A stretch of DNA of 64,000 nucleotides, taken from positions 62,001-126,000 of the forward strand of contig NZ_QUBS01000090.1 in assembly GCF_003390925.1 (NCBI RefSeq), read 5' to 3'. Numbering within the stretch: position 1 is the first letter of the stretch; the number at the start of each line of letters is the position of its first letter. The stretch comes from Trinickia diaoshuihuensis. GTDB taxonomy: Bacteria; Pseudomonadota; Gammaproteobacteria; Burkholderiales; Burkholderiaceae. The notes under the pieces are model-generated. The model did no database searches and was not told the origin of the DNA. It saw only the letters and a program-made list of their open reading frames with translations. The position numbers and the translations under genes are program-made. This document shows, one piece after another, positions 18,919-26,508 of the stretch.

Positions 18919-21072
18919 CTAGCGATGAAACGGCGCATCGGAGTCGAGCAGCGCGCTGCGCATGAGAGATAGGTCGCCGGACAGCCGCAGCAAGGCGGCC
19001 TGCCGTGCCCCACGCCCGGTCCTGCGCGACTGCGCATCGACCCGGGCGAGCGCGCGATCCGCGGCACGCACAGCCAGCGCCGCGCGGCGCGCATCGGGAC
19101 GCTCGAAAAGATCGGCCACGCGCCGTCCGGCGTGTTCGACGCAGCGTGCCCAGCGCGGGGCGCCCGATGCGCGCGCCGGCACGAGTTGGGCGAGGTTCGC
19201 GCGCAGGTCCAGCAGCGCTTGTCCAAGTTCGAGCGTGGCGAGCAGCCAATGCCACGCCTCGTCGTAGCGCCTCGTTCCCGGTTCGAGCAGCATGCGCAAC
19301 TGCGAGGAAAGATCGTGAGTCCGCCCGTGAAAGTGAGCGTCGGCCCGATCGAGCCGGGTCGTCCAGGCGAACGCCACCTCGCGACGCAGATCGCGCTGAA
19401 TCCGGCCGACCACCCATGGCGTTTGCAACGGAAACACCATGGTCCCCATCAGCACGGCCACGAACAGCGCCGACACCGCCGCGAGCCCGTTGTTGAGCAG
19501 CGCATCCGGCGCATACCGCATCAGGTTGTCAGGGCCCGCCAGGACGACGAAGAAAACGCACAAACCAATGCCGTATCCCGACACGGTCGGCCGCGTCGCC
19601 AGGAAGGCGCTGCCGGCAACGATCGGCGCGAGCACGAAGCAAAGCAACGGAAAGCCGTCGATGGCCGGATAGACGTAGCAAAGATAGAGATACCCGAGCG
19701 CCACGGAGGCCGCCGCGCCCAGTGCGATCTGCATCGACAGCTTCTCCGGCCGCGGGGCGGCCGACGTCAAACCGGAGACGATCGCTGCCGCGATGACGGC
19801 GAATTCCCCGCTCGGCCACGCAGTGAACAGCCAAAACGCGCCGGCGGCGCCGACGGTCAATGCATTGCGGATGAACGTGAGCGCGACCACGTAGGCGCTC
19901 GTACGCGTGGGCGGCGGGCGCACGCGCGGCGCCGGATCGGTTCGAGACCGGCCCGCCTCCGCTTCCAAATACGCGAGCAGGCTGCCGATCAGCCGGCGCA
20001 GCGCTTCACGCATCGTATGCGCTTCGACGAACGACGCGGTTTCTTCGTTCGCGGCAGCCGGCTCCGGCGCCGCGGGCGCAAGCGAGGAAGCAAGACCGGC
20101 CAGCGCGGCGAGCGGCGCCGCATCATCTAGCGGGGACTCATCGCGGCGTAACCGGTCGATCAGCGCGGCGGCCCGCCGCAACGCCGGCCACACGCCGGCG
20201 GTCAGCGCGTTCGCCCCCACGCGATCGAGCCGTTCGAGCTGCTGCTCGAGCACGTGCAGCCGCGAGCAGAGCGCGGCGAATTCGGCGTCGATCTTGGTCA
20301 AGCGGCGGCTGCGCATGCGCAGATTAGGGTCTTCGTACGACGCGAATGTCCGCGCGGCCTCGAACCCCGCGATGCCGCCCGCGAGGGCCGCGAAGCGCTG
20401 CTGAAAAGCCGCGTCGCCGCAACGCGCGGCGAGTACGTCGGCGCATAGTTCGAGAATCGCCTGGCGGCGCCGGCGCTGTCCGTGCATGAGCGCCGTGCCC
20501 GCGCGAACGGGAAACACGAGCGCGCTGAATGCCGCCGAAACCAGAATGCCGATTGTGACTTCGGCCGCGCGCGTCATCGCCGCGATAAAGAGCGCGTCGG
20601 GACGCGTGACGACCGGTATGCCGACAAGCACCGCCGTATAACCGGCGAGCACGAAGGCATACCAGCGGAAATGCCGGAATCGAACCGCGAGTGCCGTACA
20701 GCTAGCCGTCCAAAGCGTGAGTACCGCAAGATAGAGTTCCGGCTGCTGTGGAAATACGGCGCCGAACACCACGGCGGCGATCGCCCCCGCCGCCGTGCCG
20801 AGGACGCGATAAAAACACTTCGCGAGGACCATGCCCGTTACGGGCTGCATCAAAACGAAGACCGTCACCATCGCGACGGGAGGCGCCGGCAACTCGAGCG
20901 TCATTGCGATGCCGAGCGCGGTCAAGGCCGCGGCCGTAGTCTTGATGAGGTGAAGCCATATCAAACCGTCGCGCGCGGCGAAATCCGCGGCGGCGGCGCG
21001 CAACCGCCGAAAAAACTTGGACGCGGCGCTTCGTTGCGAAAGCGGCGATTCGGGAAGAGATTGGGAAGTCAC
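18919..21072 (-). CDS. FUSC-family inner-membrane exporter (AaeB-like)
   Basis: 717 residues made of two blocks of about six membrane spans, around 40-190 and 385-530, each followed by a cytoplasmic region; this is the classic FUSC / aromatic acid exporter layout. Segments such as LIWLHLIKTTAAALTALGIA, VFVLMQPVTGMVLAKCFYRV and GTAAGAIAAVVFGAVFP are typical. AaeB-type pumps export hydroxylated aromatic acids, usually with a membrane fusion partner, but no aaeA-like gene is adjacent here. It begins 116 bases after the porin terminator at 21189. Confidence 0.9.
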   Translation of the reverse strand: MTSQSLPESPLSQRSAASKFFRRLRAAAADFAARDGLIWLHLIKTTAAALTALGIAMTLELPAPPVAMVTVFVLMQPVTGMVLAKCFYRVLGTAAGAIAAVVFGAVFPQQPELYLAVLTLWTASCTALAVRFRHFRWYAFVLAGYTAVLVGIPVVTRPDALFIAAMTRAAEVTIGILVSAAFSALVFPVRAGTALMHGQRRRRQAILELCADVLAARCGDAAFQQRFAALAGGIAGFEAARTFASYEDPNLRMRSRRLTKIDAEFAALCSRLHVLEQQLERLDRVGANALTAGVWPALRRAAALIDRLRRDESPLDDAAPLAALAGLASSLAPAAPEPAAANEETASFVEAHTMREALRRLIGSLLAYLEAEAGRSRTDPAPRVRPPPTRTSAYVVALTFIRNALTVGAAGAFWLFTAWPSGEFAVIAAAIVSGLTSAAPRPEKLSMQIALGAAASVALGYLYLCYVYPAIDGFPLLCFVLAPIVAGSAFLATRPTVSGYGIGLCVFFVVLAGPDNLMRYAPDALLNNGLAAVSALFVAVLMGTMVFPLQTPWVVGRIQRDLRREVAFAWTTRLDRADAHFHGRTHDLSSQLRMLLEPGTRRYDEAWHWLLATLELGQALLDLRANLAQLVPARASGAPRWARCVEHAGRRVADLFERPDARRAALAVRAADRALARVDAQSRRTGRGARQAALLRLSGDLSLMRSALLDSDAPFHR

Positions 21073-21188
21073 GATTGCGTTAGCGCGGGCGCTGCGTGCA
21101 AAGGCGAAACAGAATCAGGCGCCGCCGTTGCAACGGCATGTCGAATAGGGCCCGCCGCGTTACACCTGAAACGGCCCGCGGCAGTCTC

Positions 21189-21217
21189 AAAAAAAAAGCG
21201 CGGCGAGAACGCCGCGC
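21189..21217 (-). terminator. Rho-independent terminator of the second porin (minus strand)
   Basis: On the minus strand GCGCGGCG, loop TTCT, CGCCGCGC (21198-21217) is followed by nine T (21189-21197). It lies 97 bases after the porin stop and separates the porin from the FUSC gene. Confidence 0.9.
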
Positions 21218-21248
21218 AAAAACTCACTCAAGAGACTCAAGGGACTAC

Positions 21249-21298
21249 CGCTCTCGCGAAGCGAGAGCGCACTACAGACTACAGACTACGAACTACAG
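21249..21298. repeat. Hairpin plus four tandem 7-bp repeats behind the porin
   Basis: CGCTCTCGC, loop GAA, GCGAGAGCG (21249-21269) is a perfect 9-bp hairpin. It is followed directly by four 7-base units, ACTACAG, ACTACAG, ACTACGA, ACTACAG (21271-21298). The block lies between the porin stop at 21314 and its terminator at 21189, so it is transcribed as part of the 3' untranslated region. Confidence 0.75.
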
Positions 21299-21313
21299 GG
21301 GTACCGGATTCCG

Positions 21314-22468
21314 TTAGAAGCGCGTACGCATCCCGAGCGTGCCGACGACCTGGTTTGCCGTCGACGAAGCGCCGCCCGCGGTGTTCAGGAAGGCGACGTA
21401 GTGGCTGCCCGACGCGTGCTGATACATCGCTTCGAGATAAACGTCCGTGCGCTTGGACAGTGCATAGACAGACTGGAAATCGACCGAATGCCACTTCGGA
21501 TCGTTGCCGTACGTCGCCGTGTTGTCGACATGGCCGTCGGTGTACGTATAGGCAAGACCCAACGTCAGTTGCGGGGTGACCGCATACTTGCCGTTCACTT
21601 CATAGTTGTTGAACGACACGTTCGAGCCGGTCGAACCGAAGGACGTCGAGTTCTCGAAGAGGCTGTGGGTATAGACGAAACCGGCCGTCACGGGGCCGAT
21701 CGCATAGTTCACGCCGCCGCCGATCACGCGTTGCACGCCCGCGCCCAGCACGAAGCCGCCCTTGTTATTGGCGGCCGATTCGGCGATATCGACGGCACCG
21801 GGACTGCTCGCGCTCGTACCTGTCGAGCCGTTGATCTGCAGGTAGCCGGCAGCGACGTTCAACGGGCCGTTGTTGTAGCTCACGCCGAAGCTATAGGCGC
21901 GATCGGCGGAGAAATTCTGGTTGTTCGAAAACGCGTACATACCGCCGAACTTCAGCCCATGGTAGCTGTTGCTCGCATATTTGACGGCGTTGTTGATCCG
22001 CACCGAGTGGTTCAGATTGTCATTGTCGAACGGATGCGCGAAACCGGCGTCGCCGAAGGTTCCGGCAGTCGCGGACAACGGAGCGACGTAATCCACGACG
22101 GAATCGTATTGACGGCCCAGCGTGAGCGTGCCGAACGTGCGGCTCGAAAGACCGAGGTAGGCTTGACGGCCGAAGAATCGGCTGTCTTGCCCCAGCTTGC
22201 CGTTTTGCACGTTAAATCCGTTCTCCAACACGAACAGCGCCCTCAGGCCGCCGCCGAGATCCTCGCTGCCGCGAACGCCGAAACGGCTGCCGTTGATGTT
22301 GCCGCTCGTCGCTTGCCACAACGGGCCGTGCGCGCCGCCGCTGGCCACGTTGTTCGTGTACATGATCCCGGCATCGATCAGGCCGTACAGCGTTACCGCG
22401 CTTTGTGCATGCGCCGCCGACGCGGCGACCAAACCCACTGCGGACAGTGCCAAGTGCAACTTTTTCAC
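21314..22468 (-). CDS. Gram-negative trimeric porin, second copy
   Basis: 384 residues starting at GTG 22468 with GGAG upstream (GGAGCTCTTAC before GTG). Signal peptide KKLHLALSAVGLVAASAAHA, mature opening QSAVTLYGLIDAGIMYTNNV, then SRFGVRGSEDLGGGLRALFV, FGRQAYLGL, GTLTLGRQYDSV, LSKRTDVYLEAMYQHASG and the terminal GMRTRF. This is the same family as the porin at 7549. A LysR gene lies divergently 323 bp away and may regulate it. Confidence 0.97.
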   Translation of the reverse strand: MKKLHLALSAVGLVAASAAHAQSAVTLYGLIDAGIMYTNNVASGGAHGPLWQATSGNINGSRFGVRGSEDLGGGLRALFVLENGFNVQNGKLGQDSRFFGRQAYLGLSSRTFGTLTLGRQYDSVVDYVAPLSATAGTFGDAGFAHPFDNDNLNHSVRINNAVKYASNSYHGLKFGGMYAFSNNQNFSADRAYSFGVSYNNGPLNVAAGYLQINGSTGTSASSPGAVDIAESAANNKGGFVLGAGVQRVIGGGVNYAIGPVTAGFVYTHSLFENSTSFGSTGSNVSFNNYEVNGKYAVTPQLTLGLAYTYTDGHVDNTATYGNDPKWHSVDFQSVYALSKRTDVYLEAMYQHASGSHYVAFLNTAGGASSTANQVVGTLGMRTRF

Positions 22469-22791
22469 GTAAGAGCTCCACGATTGTTCGGATGACTGAA
22501 TGAATCAGCGGACGAGAGTGTAGGAATTGCCGCGCTCGAGAAAAGCCTATTCATTCGGATCGCTCCGTTCCGTGGACGCGCGTAATGATTCAAGCATTAG
22601 TCACAGTGCCGCCGCGGCGGGCCTCGGCGGGGCGCGCCGGCATCGATTCGCGCGGTGGCGGCCCCATGCCAGTTGCATCGAAACCACACGGCGCGCGGTG
22701 GCCCATCGCCTTCCAACGCTGGTTACATTTGAAATGCGCCATGCGCGGCGATGAAACAGCGACGAAACGGCGCACCGCGATACTTCGCCGA
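22469..22791. promoter_or_regulatory. Divergent regulatory region between porin and LysR
   Basis: 323 bases with no convincing gene. It should contain the porin promoter (minus strand, close to 22480-22570, which is more A/T-rich) and the LysR promoter. I could not identify a clear T-N11-A operator by eye. Confidence 0.4.
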
Positions 22792-23754
22792 ATGAACACC
22801 TTGCACAACATGCAGATCTTCGTCCGCGTCATCGATACGGGCAGTTTCACCGCGGCGGCGGCATCGCTCGACGTAGGCCTAGGCACCGCCTCGCGAGCGA
22901 TCAGCGAACTCGAGGAACATCTGCGCACACGGCTCATCCACCGTTCCACGCGACGTATTGCCCCGACCGCCGAAGGCCTCGTCTATGCCGAACGATGCCG
23001 GCGCATTCTCGCCGAGGTCGTGCGAGCCGAGGACGACACCGCGCGCGCCGCGGACCGTCCGAGCGGTCTACTGCGGCTTCATAGCCTGGCGAGCCTCGGT
23101 CAGCGGCACGTGATGCCCGCGATCAAGGACTATCGGGTCCGCTATCCCGAAGTGCAGGTGGAATTGAGCCTATCGCAGTCGCTGCCCAATCTCTTCGACG
23201 GGATGCACGATGCGTCGGTCGTCGCTTTGTCGTCGCAGTCCGACAGCAGTATGACCTCGCACCGGATGGGCTACTCGCACAGCATCTTGTGCGCGTCGCC
23301 CGCCTATTTGGATGCGCGCGGCGAACCCGATTCGCCGCACGAGTTGCCGTCGCATTCATGCCTGACGCTCGGCACCGGCGTAGCCGCTCCCAGCGTATGG
23401 CGCTTGGAGGGACCGGACGGCGAAGTCGTCGTTCAGGAAGTGGAAAGCGTGGTCAGCATCAACATCGCGGAATCGCTGGCGACTGCGGCGCGCGAGGGTA
23501 TGGGCATCGCGGCTATTCCGGCTTATGCCGCGCTGGACGAGCTACGCGACGGCACGCTCGTGCGCGTGCTGCCGCACTACACGCTCGATACGCGTCAGGT
23601 GTGCCTGCTCTATCCCTCGCATAAGTTCGTCGATGCGCGCACGCGCTCATGGATCAACTTCATTAGCGAGTGGCTGCCTCCTCGACTCGAACGCGATGCG
23701 TCGACGCTGAACGACCTCGCGATCGGCATGCGAGGGCAAACCGTCGCCGCCTGA
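22792..23754 (+). CDS. LysR-family regulator, paralogue of the one at 14061
   Basis: 320 residues from the ATG at 22792 (MNTLHNMQIFVRVIDTGSF). The DNA-binding domain covers residues 1-60 (TAAAASLDVGLGTASRAISE, HRSTRRIAPT) and the ligand domain the rest. It shares LSQSLPNLFDG, GTLVRVLPHYTLDTRQ and the overall length with the regulator at 14061, so the two come from a duplication. A longer frame back to 22585 is ignored because homology starts at MNTL. Its divergent neighbour is a porin. Confidence 0.93.
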   Translation: MNTLHNMQIFVRVIDTGSFTAAAASLDVGLGTASRAISELEEHLRTRLIHRSTRRIAPTAEGLVYAERCRRILAEVVRAEDDTARAADRPSGLLRLHSLASLGQRHVMPAIKDYRVRYPEVQVELSLSQSLPNLFDGMHDASVVALSSQSDSSMTSHRMGYSHSILCASPAYLDARGEPDSPHELPSHSCLTLGTGVAAPSVWRLEGPDGEVVVQEVESVVSINIAESLATAAREGMGIAAIPAYAALDELRDGTLVRVLPHYTLDTRQVCLLYPSHKFVDARTRSWINFISEWLPPRLERDASTLNDLAIGMRGQTVAA

Positions 23755-23886
23755 ATAGGACGATTGCGGCCGTTGCCGGAAAGAATCGTTCTGGGCACCC
23801 GCCTTAAACCCACGCGCAGGCGGTTCTACACTGGGTCATCGATTCGGTACGTATGCCGATCACTTCAACCCACGGAGATCATCAAC

Positions 23887-24222
23887 GTGAAACCGCTTGT
23901 CCGCGCCATTGCGCTCGCCTCTGTCCTTATCGTTCCGGCCGTTTCGTTCGCGCAATCGCAATCGAACGGGCCCATCACACGCGAGCAGGTACGCGCCGAA
24001 CTCATCCAACTCGAAAGCACGGGCTGGCGCCCCGCCGCGGGCAACGACCCGCATTACCCGGAAGACATCCAAGCCGCCGAAGCGAAGGTGGCGGCGATGA
24101 ATGCCGCGAGCGGCTACGGCGGCAGCGCGAACGGAAGCGCGAACGCGGGCCAGCCGCATCTCGCGCAACCGCGCGAACCGGAAACGTCCCCCGCGCCCGC
24201 TTCGCTCTACCGCAATCATTGA
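23887..24222 (+). CDS. DUF4148-like small exported protein
   Basis: 111 residues starting with GTG at 23887 after a GGAG site (cacggagatcatcaac). Residues 1-22 are a signal peptide (KPLVRAIALASVLIVPAVSFA). The mature part contains ITREQVRAELIQLESTGWRP and PHYPEDIQAAEAKVAAMN, the signature of DUF4148 proteins common in Burkholderiaceae, then a Gly/Ala/Ser/Asn-rich linker. The family is periplasmic and of unknown function. No operon partner. Confidence 0.88.
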   Translation: MKPLVRAIALASVLIVPAVSFAQSQSNGPITREQVRAELIQLESTGWRPAAGNDPHYPEDIQAAEAKVAAMNAASGYGGSANGSANAGQPHLAQPREPETSPAPASLYRNH

Positions 24223-24273
24223 ACGATCGAGGCGACCGCGCCCGGCGTCTGTCGCGCGGCCGCCGCGCGAATG

Positions 24274-24960
24274 CTAGGCGCTCTCCTCCGGCAGCCGCAC
24301 GGCCGATTCCCATCGGCAGGCGTTGCATGCAGGGCAACGCTCGGTGGGCCGCTCGGCACTCGCGCGTGTGAGCCCGCAACGCCAACACGCGAAAAAACCG
24401 TCCGCCGCGTAGCCGTCCAGTTTTTCAACGTCCATGTCGGGCCGCAGCGGCAGCCCGGGTTCCGGCCGCTTACGCTTGACGAAGCTGACCGAGCCCGATG
24501 CTTCGAGATATACGCGGCGAAGCTGTCCGAGGTGGGCGATACCGGCGGCGCGCAATTCCGACGCGAGCATCTCGCGCGAGATGACGCTTCGGTTCAGTTG
24601 TTCGATCAAAATGCGTCCATCCTTCAGCAGGATGGTCACGTCGCCTTGCGTCATGATTTCGATGCGCCGCCAGCGCAAGCTCGCCCTCGCGCTCGCGCGC
24701 TGCAGGAAGACGACCGCCAGCAACACGGCCAACGCCGGCAGCACGCCTTGCGACGGCACCTGGATCGGCACGCCGATCGCCGCGCCCAGCATCAGAATTA
24801 CAGCCAACTCGGTGATGCTCAGTTGCGCCGCCACGCGCTTGCCCATCATGCGCATCGCAATTAACAGCATCGCGTACATAAACGCGGCGCGTGGGACGAC
24901 CTCGATCAGGAACGGCCACGGACCCTCGCCGATCAGTAGCCGATCGATGAACGCGCTCAT
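24274..24960 (-). CDS. DUF421 (YetF-like) membrane protein with zinc ribbon, second gene of pair
   Basis: 228 residues. Three N-terminal membrane spans (about 15-90) contain MYAMLLIAMRMMGKRVAAQL and ITELAVILMLGAAIGVPIQ, followed by the conserved cytoplasmic domain with the DGRILIEQLNRSVISRE segment. The C-terminus adds a CxxC...CxxC pair (CWRCG and CPAC) that looks like a zinc ribbon. YetF-type proteins are linked to membrane or spore-related functions in Bacillus but are otherwise uncharacterised. Its start overlaps the stop of the next upstream paralogue by ATGA (24957-24960), so both are translationally coupled. Confidence 0.88.
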   Translation of the reverse strand: MSAFIDRLLIGEGPWPFLIEVVPRAAFMYAMLLIAMRMMGKRVAAQLSITELAVILMLGAAIGVPIQVPSQGVLPALAVLLAVVFLQRASARASLRWRRIEIMTQGDVTILLKDGRILIEQLNRSVISREMLASELRAAGIAHLGQLRRVYLEASGSVSFVKRKRPEPGLPLRPDMDVEKLDGYAADGFFACWRCGLTRASAERPTERCPACNACRWESAVRLPEESA

Positions 24961-25655
24961 CGTTCCAGTTCCCTAACCGCCGGCATCCATCGCGAGCCGT
25001 CGCAATGCGCGCACGGCGCATCGGGCTGATGCTGCGCTTCGAGCGCGCCGCCGCACTGCTCGCAAACATACCAGCCCTGTACCGCCCCTTCGCGCACCAG
25101 TTCGGTGTCGATGCGAGGCAGGACGCTCAGCCCCGGACGCACGGGCCGCGCGGGAACGACCGAGAATGCCCCGGACGGCTCCATATAGAGGCGACCAATC
25201 TGACCGAGGTGCTGCAGGCCCCGCATGCGGATCGCCTCGAACACTTTCTCCTTGGGCATGGCGGTGCGGCGCAACGCGCGAGCGTCGAGCCGGCCGTCGC
25301 TGACGAGCAGCGTGATGTCGGTCGAAATCAGCGTCTCGACTCGGCGGCTTTTGGTGCCCGCTCTCGCGAGCGTGCGTTGCAGCACCACCGCGACGAGCGC
25401 AATGACGAGCGGCGGCAGCATGCCGCGATTCGACGCCTGCAGCGGCACGCCGATGGCCGCGGCCAGGGTCACGGCAATCGATATTTCGAACAAGGTGTAC
25501 TGCGCCGCAACCCGGCGCCCGAGCAGGCGCATCGTGACCGTCAGTAGAAACCAGGTGAGGCCCGTCCGGAGCAGGACCTCGAGCAGGAAGGCCGCCGATG
25601 CGTCACCAAACAGGAAGCGATGCCAGCCGGTGACGTTGAACGGGTGGTTTTGCAT
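24957..25655 (-). CDS. DUF421 (YetF-like) membrane protein with zinc ribbon, first gene of pair
   Basis: 232 residues from the ATG at 25655 (MQNHPFNVTGWHRFLF). The membrane part (about 20-95) has TVTMRLLGRRVAAQYTLFEI and VTLAAAIGVPLQ, then the DUF421 domain (SDGRLDARALRRTAMPKEKV), and a C-terminal zinc ribbon with CEQCG and CAHC. It is a clear paralogue of the downstream gene. The frame extends to 25697, but the added residues are not conserved. The pair may form a heteromeric membrane complex (inference). Confidence 0.88.
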   Translation of the reverse strand: MQNHPFNVTGWHRFLFGDASAAFLLEVLLRTGLTWFLLTVTMRLLGRRVAAQYTLFEISIAVTLAAAIGVPLQASNRGMLPPLVIALVAVVLQRTLARAGTKSRRVETLISTDITLLVSDGRLDARALRRTAMPKEKVFEAIRMRGLQHLGQIGRLYMEPSGAFSVVPARPVRPGLSVLPRIDTELVREGAVQGWYVCEQCGGALEAQHQPDAPCAHCDGSRWMPAVRELER

Positions 25656-25735
25656 GCGAGCCTCTCGACGAGATGGCTGCTGCAACGCACGCCGCATGCC
25701 CGCTTGGTACCCACGAGCGCAAACCCGGCGGCCAT

Positions 25736-25772
25736 AAAAAAATCCGCAAAGGCATCTCTGCCCTTGCGGATT
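25736..25772 (-). terminator. Rho-independent terminator after HU gene (minus strand)
   Basis: On the minus strand AATCCGCAAGGGCA, loop GAGA, TGCCTTTGCGGATT followed by a T run (25736-25742). One mismatch in a 14-bp stem. It ends the HU-type gene 22 bases after its stop. Confidence 0.93.
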
Positions 25773-25794
25773 CTTGCTTACTGCAACGGCCGGG

Positions 25795-26244
25795 TTAGCC
25801 CGCTGCCGCGTCCTTCAGCTTCTTCAGCGCACGTGCCTTGATGCGCACGCTGGCCGGCTTGGCCGGGAACCAACGCTCTTGACCCGTGAACGGATCCTTG
25901 CCGAAGCGCTTCTTCTTCGCCGGAACGGCTTGAACGACGATCTTGAGCAGACCCGACAGCGTGAACTCGCCTGCGCCCTTCTTGTGGACCGAGCCGAGGA
26001 TCGTGTCTTCGAGCGCCGCGAGGACGGCCTTGACCGACTTCGGTTCGACAGCCGCGCGCTCCGCGAGGTGAGCAGCCAGCGAGGCCTTCGTGAAGGTGTC
26101 CTTGATCGGCGACGGAGCGCCGGACGCCTTCACGGCGACCTTCTTAGCCGCGGCAGTCTTCGCCGGAGCAGCTTTCTTCGCAACTGCCTTTTTCGCCGGT
26201 GCGGCAGCAGCCTTTTTCGCAACCTTCTTTGCGGAAGTAACCAT
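25795..26244 (-). CDS. HU-family DNA-binding protein with Lys/Ala-rich N-terminal tail
   Basis: 149 residues from the ATG at 26244, preceded by GGAG. Residues 1-45 are a histone-H1-like tail of KKA/AKK repeats (KKVAKKAAAAPAKKAVAKKA). Residues ~48-140 are the HU/IHF fold: KDTFTKASLAAHLAERAAVE, a central VLAALEDTILGSVHKKGAGE, FTLSGLLKI, and the DNA-binding arm with GKDPFTGQERWFPAKPASVR in place of the usual R-N-P-x-T-G. It is a nucleoid protein of the extended HU type found in Burkholderia and relatives. It stands alone and has its own terminator. Confidence 0.94.
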   Translation of the reverse strand: MVTSAKKVAKKAAAAPAKKAVAKKAAPAKTAAAKKVAVKASGAPSPIKDTFTKASLAAHLAERAAVEPKSVKAVLAALEDTILGSVHKKGAGEFTLSGLLKIVVQAVPAKKKRFGKDPFTGQERWFPAKPASVRIKARALKKLKDAAAG

Positions 26245-26508
26245 GTTTCTCCTACCTGTTGGTCGTTGAACGCGTGAAACGGGCACCATGTGCAACGCTT
26301 CAACGCCGGATTCTACAAGCGCCGCGCGGCTTCATGCATCTCTTTTTGTATTTCGGGAGCGTGTTTACAGGGGTTTTGTTGCGCGGGGCCGACTATTTCG
26401 CGGCTGGGCGGGCCTGTCGTCGATCGGCGAGCGCCTTCGACGACAGGTGTAGAGGGTTTGACCGAGGGGGCAAGCCCCCTCGAATCGAGCGCGCTCGGAG
26501 AGCCGCGC

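Noticed and set aside
26150-26244. Low-complexity Lys/Ala repeat as a possible non-coding repeat
   Set aside because: It is in frame with a clear HU domain and has a proper start and ribosome site, so it is a protein tail.
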